64,000 bases of DNA, from NCBI GenBank assembly GCA_963719005.1, contig CAVRAR010000014.1, forward strand, positions 930,001 to 994,000. Direction: 5' to 3'. Both the position numbers and the translations under genes were made by a program. The stretch is from G963675935 sp963719005. GTDB taxonomy: Bacteria > Planctomycetota > Planctomycetia > Pirellulales > Thermoguttaceae. The stretch's first letter is position 1. The number at the start of each line of letters is the position of its first letter. Positions 1 to 8,941 of this stretch are shown in pieces. The notes beneath the pieces are model-generated. The model was not told where the DNA came from. It worked only from the letters and a program-made list of their open reading frames with translations, and did no database searches.

Positions 1-1
1 T

Positions 2-328
2 GGCAAGGCGTCGGCGAGTTTCCTCGGCGGTGAATTTCAGGCCGACTACCTGCAAAGCAGTGCCAACAACCCGCTGGTCGCCGAAACCAACTGGAGAGAA
101 GCCCGATTGGTCTCGATCCTCGAATGCGAGGTGGGGTTGGGATGGGCCAGTTGCAACGGGCACTGGCGGGCTTCCGCCGGCTACATGATCAACGGCTGGC
201 TCAACGTCGTGAAGACGCCGGAATTCATTGCCGCCGTTCAGGCCGACCAATACCACGGACCCGACAAGATCGACGGCAACGCCTTGGTCTTCGACGGTCT
301 GGTGACTCGCATTGAATACCACTGGTAA
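2..328 (+). CDS. C-terminal end of an outer membrane (Lpg1974-like pore-forming) protein, 5' cut by the window
   Basis: An open frame runs from the first complete codon at base 2 to a TAA at 326-328 and gives 108 residues without a start, so the gene begins upstream of the window. The visible part alternates short hydrophobic and aromatic stretches typical of beta strands. It ends FDGLVTRIEYHW, an aromatic C-terminus like that of outer membrane beta barrels. Planctomycete Lpg1974-family pore-forming proteins commonly end in a very similar DGL-x-x-R-x-E-Y segment, and that is the basis for the family guess. A strong hairpin terminator follows at 381-425. The family assignment is from pattern memory only; barrel-type outer membrane protein is the safer statement. 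Confidence 0.6.
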   Translation, partial: GKASASFLGGEFQADYLQSSANNPLVAETNWREARLVSILECEVGLGWASCNGHWRASAGYMINGWLNVVKTPEFIAAVQADQYHGPDKIDGNALVFDGLVTRIEYHW

Positions 329-380
329 TTGAGTCGCAAACGCCGTGCCACGCGGCACGGCGGCGGCACTTGACGCATCG

Positions 381-425
381 ACTGCCCCGGTTTTCGTGCC
401 AACGAGACCGGGGCAGTTTTTTTTT
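381..425 (+). terminator. Rho-independent terminator
   Basis: An 11-bp GC-rich stem (ACTGCCCCGGT at 381-391 pairing with ACCGGGGCAGT at 407-417) encloses a 15-nt loop and runs into nine T residues. It lies about 50 nt after the stop of the porin-like gene. Confidence 0.88.
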
Positions 426-570
426 GCGCTGGAACGGCCCGTTCAAGTCGGCATTCCAAGCAAATCCGCGGGCCGATCAGATCTTCCACCCGATTGATTT
501 TCCCAACGAAAAGTGCTATCAGTATTGGACATTGTCTCCAAGGCTGACTCTCTTCTCAAGGAGCTCCGAT

Positions 571-798
571 ATGAGACCTCCGCACTGGTTAGATAGCGTA
601 ATCGGCGAATTGCGCGACCTCGACGACATCTCGCTGGCAATTGCCGAAAGTCCCAGGCTTCGGCAGGCGATTCAGAAGGGGATCGACGCGGCCTTCCAAT
701 GGGAAGGGCTGCACGAGCAGGATCCGAAACGGGCCGCCAGCAGCTTTGAGCAGGAAATCCGTGTTGCCATTGTGGACGCGTTCAAGAGCGACCGTTAG
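571..798 (+). CDS. Small hypothetical protein (75 aa)
   Basis: The ATG at 571 is preceded by AAGGAG at 558-563 with a 7-nt spacer, which decides this start over the longer open frame upstream that runs through the terminator. The product begins MRPPHWLDSVIGELRDL and is acidic and probably helical, with no signal peptide or membrane segment. I do not recognise a family. It stops at 798, only 6 nt before the stop of the convergent glpD gene, so any terminator would have to be inside coding sequence. Confidence 0.6.
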   Translation: MRPPHWLDSVIGELRDLDDISLAIAESPRLRQAIQKGIDAAFQWEGLHEQDPKRAASSFEQEIRVAIVDAFKSDR

Positions 799-804
799 CG
801 GATT

Positions 805-2265
805 TCAGAATCGCCGCCGGCAGCATTCGCGGTACCGGGCCAACTCGGCTTCTTGTCGCGAGCGATCCCAGCCCAACGTATCGGCCATCCAGCCGGCCGT
901 CTGCTCCGCGAGTCCGACTGCATCGGGATGGTAATAGTGCCAGCCGCTGCGGCGGAGCATGACGTCGTCGAGGTGCATCGCCCACTCGTGCTCGCAGAAG
1001 TGATGGACGACCTCTGCGCTTACCGGCGGCGGAAGGATGCCGCCGGCCGTCGCCGGCTCGCCGGGCACGAGCAATGGTTCGTCGGCCGTCCGGCACCGCA
1101 CGGCCGGCCGCTTCAGATAGGGCAAGAGCCGATCGACGGCCTGTTGGGCGATGAGGCGATAGGTCGTCAGCTTGCCGCCGGCGACGTCGAGCCAGCCGGG
1201 CTCGCTCATGCGGATGCGGTGCGCCCGCGAAATGTCCGACGGCCCGCCGCGGCGGCTGGCCAGCAGCGGTCGCAGGCCCGCCCAGTGGCTAATCACGTCC
1301 TGGCGTCCGAGCCCGGCCGACGGAAAGGCATCGTTCGCGACCGCCAGGATGTAGTCCACGTCGTCCGGCTCGGCGTCGACGGCCTCCGGCGGCCCGGTGT
1401 AGTCGGTGTCAGTGGTGCCGAGGATCACCCGTTGGCCCCAGGGAATGGCAAACAGAATGCGCTGCTCGTGCGTCATCACCACGGCAGCGGGCACCGGCAG
1501 CCGTCGGCGGTCGATCACCAGATGAACGCCCTTGGTGAGTCGCAATCGCACGTGGCTATGAGGCAGCGTGGCAGCCCAAGGACCGGTGGCGTTCACCACG
1601 CAGCGGGCGACCACGTCGCGCTGCTGCCCGGTCACGGCGTCGCGGAGCCGGCATCGCCAGCGGTCGCGATCGCGAGAGGCATCTTCCAAGCGGACGTAGT
1701 TCAACACGATCGCCCCGTACCGTGCCGCCGACCGCAGCGTGTCGATGACCAGCCGCGCGTCGTTCGTCAATGCGTCGAAGTATCGCACGGCCCCGGTCAG
1801 ACCGTTGCGGCTGATGCCGGGCAACTGCTCGATCACCCCGGCCGACGGCATCGACGTCGATCGTCCGAGATTCCCTCCGCCGCAGAGCAGATCGTAGATC
1901 TTCACCCCGATCCGCAATTGCCAAAGCGGCCAGGACGTGCCGCGATAGGTCGGGAAGAGAAACGGCAGCGGATCGGCCAGGTGCGGCGCGATGCGGTGCA
2001 GGATCATCTTCTCGCGGCTGGACTGGTAGACCAGCCCGAGGCGGCCTTGGGCCAGGTAGCGCAGGCCGCCGTGCAGCAGGCGGCTCGACCGGCTGCTGGT
2101 GCCGGAGGCCAGGTCGTATTGCTCGACCAGGGCGGTCCGAAGGCCGCGCATGGCGGCGTCCCGGGCGATGCCCGCCCCGACGATTCCACCGCCGACGACC
2201 AACACGTCGAGTTCCGCCTTCCCGAGGCGATCGGCAAGATCGGCGTGCGACAGTTCCAAGCTCAC
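805..2265 (-). CDS. glpD: FAD-dependent glycerol-3-phosphate dehydrogenase
   Basis: Oxidises sn-glycerol 3-phosphate to dihydroxyacetone phosphate, passing electrons to the membrane quinone pool. The 486-residue product has the dinucleotide-binding motif VLVVGGGIVGAGIARDAA near residue 21 and the family signatures SSRSSRLLHGGLRYL and GTTDTDYTG. It also has the DVAGGKLTTYR stretch near the C-terminal third. The start is taken as the GTG at 2265, whose GTGA overlaps the TGA of glpK. A longer open frame upstream is only antisense-style extension through glpK. Translational coupling with glpK supports a glycerol catabolism unit. No glpF permease is visible in this window. The length fits bacterial GlpD (about 500 aa). 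Confidence 0.93.
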   Translation of the reverse strand: MSLELSHADLADRLGKAELDVLVVGGGIVGAGIARDAAMRGLRTALVEQYDLASGTSSRSSRLLHGGLRYLAQGRLGLVYQSSREKMILHRIAPHLADPLPFLFPTYRGTSWPLWQLRIGVKIYDLLCGGGNLGRSTSMPSAGVIEQLPGISRNGLTGAVRYFDALTNDARLVIDTLRSAARYGAIVLNYVRLEDASRDRDRWRCRLRDAVTGQQRDVVARCVVNATGPWAATLPHSHVRLRLTKGVHLVIDRRRLPVPAAVVMTHEQRILFAIPWGQRVILGTTDTDYTGPPEAVDAEPDDVDYILAVANDAFPSAGLGRQDVISHWAGLRPLLASRRGGPSDISRAHRIRMSEPGWLDVAGGKLTTYRLIAQQAVDRLLPYLKRPAVRCRTADEPLLVPGEPATAGGILPPPVSAEVVHHFCEHEWAMHLDDVMLRRSGWHYYHPDAVGLAEQTAGWMADTLGWDRSRQEAELARYRECCRRRF

Positions 2266-3764
2266 GGCTCGGTCTCCCAATTGAGTGACCGCTCGACCGC
2301 CTTGCGCCATCGTGCGTAGAGACGCTCTCGCTCGGCCACTGGCATTGCGGGCGGATACTCGCGATCGAGGGCCCAATGCCGGGCAAGGTCGGCCGTGTCG
2401 TGCCAATAGCCGACGGCCAGACCGGCGAGGTAGGCCGCTCCAAGCGCGGTCGTCTCGGCGACGACCGGCCGCCGCACGGGCACGCCCAGGACGTCCGCCT
2501 GAAACTGCATCAGCAAGTGGTTGATCGAAGCCCCGCCGTCCACCTTCAACTCCCTCAGTTTCAAGCCGGCGTCGCGTTGCATCGCGTCGAGTACGTCGCG
2601 GGTCTGATAGGCCATCGATTCGAGGGCGGCGCGGGCGAGATGGGCCGCGGTGGTTCCCCGCGTTACGCCCAGGATCGTGCCGCGGGCGTAAGGATCCCAA
2701 TGCGGGGCGCCGAGGCCGACAAAGGCCGGCACGAAATAGACGCCGCCCGAGTCGGGCGTCCGTGCGGCCAACGATTCAACCTCCGCCGAGGTGCGGATCA
2801 GGCCCAGGCCGTCGCGGAGCCATTGGACCACGGCGCCGCCGATGAAGATCGAGCCTTCGAGACAGTAGGTGATCCGGCCGTCGAGTCCCCAGCCGATGGT
2901 CGTCAGCAGCCGATGGGCCGAGGCGATCGGCGTCGAGCCGGTATTCAACAGCAGGAAACAGCCGGTGCCGTAGGTGTTTTTGGCCGTGCCGGGCTGAAAA
3001 CAGGCTTGACCGAAACAGGCGGCCTGCTGGTCGCCCGCATCGCCCGCAATGAGAATCGGGCCGCCGAAACACGCCTCGTCCGTCGCGCCGTAGACCTGGC
3101 TGGAGGGGCGCACCTCCGGCAGCATCGCTCGGGGAATATCGAGGACGGCGAGCAATTCGTCGTCCCAATCGAGCGAGTGGATGTTGAAGATGAGCGTGCG
3201 GCTGGCGTTGCTGTAGTCGGTGATATGGAGCCGGCCGCCGGTCAGCCGCCAGAGGAGCCAGGTATCGACGGTGCCGAAGAGTATCTCGCCTCGTTCGGCG
3301 CGGCGGCGGAGCCCCTCGTGTGAATCGAGCAGATGCTTGATCTTCGTGCCGGAGAAATAGGCGTCCAGCAACAGCCCCGTTTTCGCACGGAAGGTCTCTT
3401 CCAGCCCTTCGGCTTTGAGGCGTTGGCAAATGGGGACGCTGACGCGGCTTTGCCACACGACGGCGTCGGCAACCGCGCGACCGGTCTGCCGGTCCCACAG
3501 CAGCGTCGTCTCGCGCTGGTTGGTCACGCCGAGTGCGGCGATATCGCCGGCCGACAACGAGGCTTGCGCCAAGGCCAGCCGGGCAACCTGCAATTGCGAC
3601 GACCAGATGGCCTCCGGGTCGTGACAGACGATCCCGGGGGCGGGAAGGATCTGCGGGAATTCCCGTTGGGCCGACGCTACGACCCGGCCGTCGCGATCAA
3701 AGACGATCGCGCGACTTGAGGTCGTGCCTTGGTCCAGAGAAAGGATGTATTTCGCGGCGGCCAT
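2262..3764 (-). CDS. glpK: Glycerol kinase
   Basis: Phosphorylates glycerol to sn-glycerol 3-phosphate, the substrate of the overlapping glpD. The 500-residue product matches the FGGY kinase length. It opens with the phosphate-binding segment YILSLDQGTTSSRAIVFD and contains GDAGDQQAACFGQACF, then AKNTYGTGCFLLLNTG. The C-terminal FGGY signature region begins with DGGASINHLLMQFQADVLG. It starts 31 nt downstream of the L,D-transpeptidase stop on the same strand and shares a 4-nt GTGA overlap with glpD, so the two glp genes are almost certainly co-translated. Confidence 0.95.
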   Translation of the reverse strand: MAAAKYILSLDQGTTSSRAIVFDRDGRVVASAQREFPQILPAPGIVCHDPEAIWSSQLQVARLALAQASLSAGDIAALGVTNQRETTLLWDRQTGRAVADAVVWQSRVSVPICQRLKAEGLEETFRAKTGLLLDAYFSGTKIKHLLDSHEGLRRRAERGEILFGTVDTWLLWRLTGGRLHITDYSNASRTLIFNIHSLDWDDELLAVLDIPRAMLPEVRPSSQVYGATDEACFGGPILIAGDAGDQQAACFGQACFQPGTAKNTYGTGCFLLLNTGSTPIASAHRLLTTIGWGLDGRITYCLEGSIFIGGAVVQWLRDGLGLIRTSAEVESLAARTPDSGGVYFVPAFVGLGAPHWDPYARGTILGVTRGTTAAHLARAALESMAYQTRDVLDAMQRDAGLKLRELKVDGGASINHLLMQFQADVLGVPVRRPVVAETTALGAAYLAGLAVGYWHDTADLARHWALDREYPPAMPVAERERLYARWRKAVERSLNWETEP

Positions 3765-3795
3765 CCCGTGAAACTCTGAAGAGTCTCTGCCTCGC

Positions 3796-5106
3796 TTATC
3801 GCACGATCGTCACCCTCGACCCGATCGAGAGGATTCCGTACAGATCTTGCAGGTCTCGATCGCCGACGCAGATGGCGCCGCGGTTGTCGTCGCGGCCGAC
3901 GCTCTGCGGATCGGCGGCGCCGTGGATTCCGATGCGGTCGGTCAGTCCGATCCACGCGCCGCCCAAGGGGTTCTTCGGATCGTTGGGACTGATCGTGATG
4001 CCATCCGGCCCGTAGTAGGTGGGATTGAGCTTCTTCTCGCCGACGGTGTATTGCCCGTCGAGCTTCGGCTGGTCGCGGCCGATGCCGATCGAAAACCGTC
4101 CGGCGTAACGATTCTGGACCATCAAGGTCAATTGTCGCTTGTCGAGTTGAACGACGGCGTCGAACGGTCCTTGCACAACCTTCAACTGCTTGCCTGGCGC
4201 AAGCGGCCGGTCCTTCAGCAGGTCGTCGCTGTTCGGCGTGCCGGGCGGCATCAAGCCGTTGATCCGCGCCAGCAGTTGCCAGGGGACTCTGTACCTCTGA
4301 GCGATGCGGTCGATCGTATCGCCGGCCTGTACGACATAAGGCGGCTCCAAATAGCTCTGCCGCGAGTAGATGACCGTGCCGGCGAGTTGGTCGAGCAGTT
4401 CGGTGATCTGTTTCGCCTGATCGGCGGGCAGATTGGGATCGGCGTAGAGGGTGCTCAGCGCGAGTTGGGCCTCGGCGAGTTTCCCCTCGTCAAGCTTCTT
4501 GCGCACGCCGTCCATCAGATCGGTGAATTGGCGTTGCAGGAAGTCATCGGTTGTCTTGTGGGCGGCTGCCGCGCTGCCCCCGGTAGCCGCGATGTCCGGC
4601 GGCGGGTTGAGGTTACACACTTCGCCCGACGCCGCCGCTTGACTGCCCGACGGCAGAGCCGGAACTCCCAAGGCAGGTGTAACGCCGCCGGGCGGAGTTG
4701 TGTTCGGCGCGGCAGCGGGCGACGACGGCGGGCCAATCGCGACGGTAGGATTGTCCGACGGCAGCGGCGGCGGAGCCAGCGGTGTCAGCGATGAAGTGCC
4801 GGATGCGGGATACGGCGCCGCCGCGTTCGTCGTGCCCGCCGACGGGTTGCCGAGTGGACCGCCGGTCAGCGGCGGCGGCGACAGCTGTGTGGGGCCAAGA
4901 CTGCTCGTGCCGGAGTTGCCGGCTGAACCTCCGCCCAGCGCCAGCGGACCGCCCGGCGTCAACGATGGTTTGGCGTTGGAAAGGTCGACTTTGGAGGCGT
5001 CCAAGGATGACTGCGAATCGGCGTCATTCGGCGACAGCGATACGTAGACGCCGTATCCCACCGCCGCCAACACCGCAAGAATCATCAAATTCTTCAGCAG
5101 GTTCAT
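3796..5106 (-). CDS. LysM and YkuD-type L,D-transpeptidase domain protein with displaced cysteine
   Basis: The start ATG at 5106 has an AGGAGG just upstream on the minus strand; a longer frame to 5238 lacks this. The 436-residue product has an N-terminal membrane anchor (about 5-23) and a Ser/Pro/Gly-rich linker to about 170. A helical region is followed by a LysM-like segment (about 256-311) and a C-terminal YkuD-like domain (about 313-436). This layout fits a periplasmic peptidoglycan cross-linking or protein-anchoring enzyme. The conserved histidine is present (H395 in RIGIHGAAD). However, the usual S/T-x-G-C-x-R active-site loop reads NRGAICVGDRD, so the only nearby cysteine (C413) is two positions later than expected. 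Activity is therefore uncertain. Confidence 0.87.
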   Translation of the reverse strand: MNLLKNLMILAVLAAVGYGVYVSLSPNDADSQSSLDASKVDLSNAKPSLTPGGPLALGGGSAGNSGTSSLGPTQLSPPPLTGGPLGNPSAGTTNAAAPYPASGTSSLTPLAPPPLPSDNPTVAIGPPSSPAAAPNTTPPGGVTPALGVPALPSGSQAAASGEVCNLNPPPDIAATGGSAAAAHKTTDDFLQRQFTDLMDGVRKKLDEGKLAEAQLALSTLYADPNLPADQAKQITELLDQLAGTVIYSRQSYLEPPYVVQAGDTIDRIAQRYRVPWQLLARINGLMPPGTPNSDDLLKDRPLAPGKQLKVVQGPFDAVVQLDKRQLTLMVQNRYAGRFSIGIGRDQPKLDGQYTVGEKKLNPTYYGPDGITISPNDPKNPLGGAWIGLTDRIGIHGAADPQSVGRDDNRGAICVGDRDLQDLYGILSIGSRVTIVR

Positions 5107-5412
5107 GTTCGTCCTCCTTGACGAAGCGAGCGTAGTCCTGGGGGGCGGATCATACGCAAAGCGCCAAACCAATGCTATGTCAGAAATGCAGCGCCCCTTG
5201 GCTTCGGCGTGCCTTATCGACGCCAGACTGCGAGGCATGGGAAATATAGGCAGCGCATCACGCCCGCTCTCTCGTCGGCGAACGTGATTCCGTTATCTGC
5301 CGCCCGGTGGCTCGGGGGGCGAAAGTGCCTTCCAACGATTTCTCGGATAGACACGCTCCAATGAATAGAGTAAATAGCCGCCCTCATTATTGGGGCAGCG
5401 GAACAGCTCTGT

Positions 5413-7554
5413 ATGAATCAGCGAACGCTCATCGCACTGCGGGGGGCGCAGTCTTGCCGGCCGTTCCCTGGTCGCATCGGCACGAAGGCAGCGATTTTTG
5501 GCGGCTGCTTCCTGCTGCTGGCGACGTTGCTGGCGGCCCGCGGAACGGCTGAAGTTATTGCATCGTGTGGCTTCGAGTCGGCCGGCGACACCTGGTCGTT
5601 CTCCTTTATCGGCGGCACGTTCAATACGGACGCCGGTTCGGCCGATTCTCCCGCCAATCAGCGAATTCTCAGCGGCTCGCGGTCGTGGCTGGCCAAGGGG
5701 GTGGCCTCCACCTTGACGTTCAGCGAAGTGTTGCTATCGGGCTGGAGCCACGTGGTGGTCGAGTACCGCATCTCTTCGACCGCCAGCGGCGGACAAGGCA
5801 ACACGTCGGACGACAAGGTGATGGCTTACGTAGCGACGACCAGCTATTCCAACCAGGCTTCGGCCGTGTTCGGCAAGGTGGCCGATGTGACGTTGACCGG
5901 CTGCGGCGACGGAGCAACGTGGGGATACAACAGCGGCGCGCCCGTGCAACCCGAGCCGCTCGGACAGGGAAGAATCCTGGCGCCAAGCGGCGGCGGGCTG
6001 CGAACCAATGACGGCTACACTGACATCGCCATCGGACCCATTCCCGACGGCAATCGTTCCGTCGCGCTGCAACTGTACGCCAAGAACGACAGCCCGACAA
6101 AGTGCTGGAACCTCGACAACATCGTGGTTGCAGGCACGCCGACCAACAGCAACGACCGCTGGTGGGACGGTGGCGGCAACGGCGTTTGGGACAACACCTC
6201 CGCCGCGCCTTGGGCTTCCGATTCGGGCGGCGCCAGCCATTTCGCGTGGAATAGCGGCAACGGCGACAACGCCCGATTCAGCCAATCGGGCGGCACGGTG
6301 ACGGTTGCCGCGGCAACGACCGTGGCCGCCCGCAGTCTGACCTTCACCGCCGACGGCTACGCCATTGTCGCCGCCGACAACGACTTGGCTTCTCGACTTG
6401 TGCTGACCAGCGGTGGCAGCGGCGGCGCCGGCCCGAACACGATCGACGTCGTCGATTCGGGCTGCACTGCCACGATCAACGTCACGATCACGGGCAATCC
6501 CGGCGTCGGCCTGACCAAGACCGGCGAAGGAACGCTCGTTCTTCGGCATACCAATGCCTATCAGGGGACGACGGCCATCAACGCCGGCGCGTTGAGCATT
6601 TCCGCGGTCAACAACCTCGGCGCCATCGGTTCCGGCGTGTCGTTCAACGGCGGGACCTTGCAGCTAACGGCATCGGTAGACTTGCAGGGAGATCATCCCT
6701 GTGCGTTTCTCGCCGGCGGTGGAACTATCGACACCGGCAGCAACACTCTCACGGTGCTGACAACCGGTTGGAGCGGCAGCGGAGCGTTGACCAAGACCGG
6801 CGCCGGCACGTTGCATCTTGATGGGATTGGAAGCGGATTTTCGGGCGCCGTTGTCCTGAAGAAAGGCACCCTGCAACTGGGCTCCAGCCAAACGCTCGCC
6901 AATTGTCCGCTGATCGACGTCCAGGCCGGGTCCACGCTCGACGTGAGCGCGGTGGCCGGAGGCTACGGTCTGGGCGTCTCAGGCAACCAAACCTTGAAAG
7001 GAAGCGGGACAATCCTCGGCAACCTGATGATTGCCGGCAACGGCGTCCACGACATCGGCGACAGCCCCGGCGTGCAACAGGTGCAAGGCAATTACGCCAT
7101 GAGCGGCCTGCTGGAGATCGAAATCGACGGCGCTTCGCCCGGCGACGGCGCCGCGGGATACGACCAGATTCGGATCGTCGGTCCAGGCAGGGAAGACGTG
7201 TCGCTTGACGGCAACCTCTCGCTGGCATGGAGCGGGACCGGCTGGTCCTCATCCTGCGACCGTCTGTGGATCATCCGCAACGATAGCGACGGAACGCTGA
7301 CGGGCACTTTCCGCGACTACGCCAACGGCGCAATAGTCGGCGACTACGACGGGCAGTCTTGGCAAATCTGGTACGGCGTCGACGTCGATCAGGCCGGTCA
7401 CCTCGTCGCGGGAAACGATGTCTTGCTGGCGGCGACTCCGATCCCCGAATCCAGTTCCCTTGGCCTGGTGGTCGCCGGGCTTCTTGTGGTCCTCTGGGCT
7501 CGCGGGCAGTCGGCTTGCCGATTGCGGTGCCGGAAGAAGTTTGGCGTTTTGTAA
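5413..7554 (+). CDS. Exported autotransporter-strand-repeat protein with PEP-CTERM-like tail
   Basis: A 713-residue exported protein. The N-terminus has a positively charged stretch followed by a hydrophobic core ending at about residue 45 (signal peptide). The N-terminal half is a beta-rich module. From about residue 320 there are at least two copies of the autotransporter-associated strand repeat, visible as LTKTGEGTLVLRHTNAYQG and LTKTGAGTLHLDGIGSGFSG. The C-terminus has IPESSSLGLVVAGLLVVLW followed by a basic tail, which fits a PEP-CTERM sorting signal with Ser in place of the second Pro. Such proteins are expected at the outer surface after exosortase processing. No clear ribosome binding site precedes the start. 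No exosortase gene is visible in the window. Confidence 0.8.
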   Translation: MNQRTLIALRGAQSCRPFPGRIGTKAAIFGGCFLLLATLLAARGTAEVIASCGFESAGDTWSFSFIGGTFNTDAGSADSPANQRILSGSRSWLAKGVASTLTFSEVLLSGWSHVVVEYRISSTASGGQGNTSDDKVMAYVATTSYSNQASAVFGKVADVTLTGCGDGATWGYNSGAPVQPEPLGQGRILAPSGGGLRTNDGYTDIAIGPIPDGNRSVALQLYAKNDSPTKCWNLDNIVVAGTPTNSNDRWWDGGGNGVWDNTSAAPWASDSGGASHFAWNSGNGDNARFSQSGGTVTVAAATTVAARSLTFTADGYAIVAADNDLASRLVLTSGGSGGAGPNTIDVVDSGCTATINVTITGNPGVGLTKTGEGTLVLRHTNAYQGTTAINAGALSISAVNNLGAIGSGVSFNGGTLQLTASVDLQGDHPCAFLAGGGTIDTGSNTLTVLTTGWSGSGALTKTGAGTLHLDGIGSGFSGAVVLKKGTLQLGSSQTLANCPLIDVQAGSTLDVSAVAGGYGLGVSGNQTLKGSGTILGNLMIAGNGVHDIGDSPGVQQVQGNYAMSGLLEIEIDGASPGDGAAGYDQIRIVGPGREDVSLDGNLSLAWSGTGWSSSCDRLWIIRNDSDGTLTGTFRDYANGAIVGDYDGQSWQIWYGVDVDQAGHLVAGNDVLLAATPIPESSSLGLVVAGLLVVLWARGQSACRLRCRKKFGVL

Positions 7555-7654
7555 CGTACGATCTCGCCGAAGCTCCCAGACAACCCATACATCGCCTCTT
7601 GACATCCCAGGCTTTGTCAATCCCTCTCTCCCTCTCTTGCGGGAAAAACTTCCC

Positions 7655-7684
7655 TTGACGAACGACGCTGTGGTTCGGTATTCT
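7655..7684 (+). promoter_or_regulatory. Candidate sigma70-type promoter for the exopolysaccharide genes
   Basis: TTGACG at 7655-7660 and TATTCT at 7679-7684 are separated by 18 nt, about 100 nt before the start of the Wzz/BY-kinase gene. It is a match to consensus by eye only. Confidence 0.4.
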
Positions 7685-7783
7685 CCTCCCCCTATTCATG
7701 AGGGCACTCGGCGTGAGCGCGGATTCGTGTTACGCGTCGCCTAGATTATCTGAACGCAAGTCTTCCTCAATGGCGGTCTGAGC

Positions 7784-8941
7784 ATGGCACAGTCGATCGA
7801 TTCCGCGTCCGTGGAAGGTGAAGTGGGTAATGCATCCGGCGTGCAATTCGTACACTCCGTGTTGCGGTTCATTCAAGCGCTGCGTTACCGGAAGAATCTG
7901 GCGATTGCAGTGTTTGTGGCTGCGATGCTATTGGGTGGACTATACTATGCCACGGCGCCCCGCCGCTACGCTTCGAAGGCCGCATTGTTGGTCACTCAGC
8001 CCCACCAGGACCGCCTCGATACGTCGATCACCAACGATGAGACGCAGCGGCAGAACTCCATGCCCACGTTTGAGAATCTGATCCGCAGCGCAACGGTGGT
8101 TGAAGGCGCACTGAAGAACCTGTCGCCCGGCGATCGGGTCGATCTGACCAATGTTCCCGCGGATCGGCAGGTTGCCCGGCTGCAAGCGGGTCTGAGCGTC
8201 AACACGGTTCGCGCCACGAGCATTTTGGAAGTGAGCTACACGTCGAAGGATCCGCAGGTTGCAATGAACGTTGTGCAGGCGGTCGTTCAGTCGTACCTGG
8301 ATTTCATGGATAGCATGCACAAGGGGACGGCGGGCGAACTGACCCGAATGTTGACCAAGGAGCGGAATGAGATCGAGGAGAAACTCAGCAGCAAGCAGAA
8401 CGAACTGCTGGAAACCCGCCGCCGCTACGCGGACATGGGAATTCCTACCGACAGCAAGACGCTTCACCCGACGGTGCAAACGGCTGTGACGTTCAACGAG
8501 GCGCTTACGGCTGCTCAGAAGCAGAGGGCGGAATATGAAGCCCTGCTCGCGGCGATTCAGAACGCCATCGCCAATAACCAGGATCTGGGGCAATACATGA
8601 TCACGGTCGGCGACACCGTGGGCCGCGAACTCCTGTTGAACAGTCTCGGCCTCGACGGACGCGAAACTTCCTCCCAGGGCAGTCTCGAACAGGATCTGGT
8701 GAACACCCGCGTCCAATTGCAGACCCTGCAACAGAATCTCGGCCCCAATCACCCGGACGTCGTCGCGGCGAGTCAACGGTTGCGCGTCATCGAACAGTTC
8801 CTCAACTCGACGAACGAGCGGATGCGGCAACGCGTGTCGGGGCTTCGCGGGAGCGACTTGGGGCCGTGGCTGGTGCAAATGGTGCAGCAGAAGCTCGACG
8901 AATCCAGGAAGAGAGAGGAAATCCTGAAGGAACTGCTTTGA
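7784..8941 (+). CDS. Wzz-type chain-length domain, N-terminal part of a BY-kinase fusion
   Basis: The 385-residue product has a transmembrane segment at about 46-65 (LAIAVFVAAMLLGGLYYATA), then a long periplasmic helical region with coiled-coil character, typical of Wzz/GumC/Wzc polysaccharide co-polymerases. It stops at TGA 8939-8941 in the middle of the coiled coil (REEILKELL). The next frame continues the same domain without a gap. The second transmembrane segment and the cytoplasmic kinase lie in the following reading frame. The stop sits in CTT-TGA preceded by AAGGAA, which resembles the +1 recoding site of prfB. A one-base T insertion in the TTT run is the simpler explanation given similar events elsewhere in the window. 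Confidence 0.82.
   Translation: MAQSIDSASVEGEVGNASGVQFVHSVLRFIQALRYRKNLAIAVFVAAMLLGGLYYATAPRRYASKAALLVTQPHQDRLDTSITNDETQRQNSMPTFENLIRSATVVEGALKNLSPGDRVDLTNVPADRQVARLQAGLSVNTVRATSILEVSYTSKDPQVAMNVVQAVVQSYLDFMDSMHKGTAGELTRMLTKERNEIEEKLSSKQNELLETRRRYADMGIPTDSKTLHPTVQTAVTFNEALTAAQKQRAEYEALLAAIQNAIANNQDLGQYMITVGDTVGRELLLNSLGLDGRETSSQGSLEQDLVNTRVQLQTLQQNLGPNHPDVVAASQRLRVIEQFLNSTNERMRQRVSGLRGSDLGPWLVQMVQQKLDESRKREEILKELL

Noticed and set aside
853..2319. Plus-strand frame of about 490 codons antisense to glpD
   Set aside because: It lies opposite a clear FAD dehydrogenase and has no recognisable motif.
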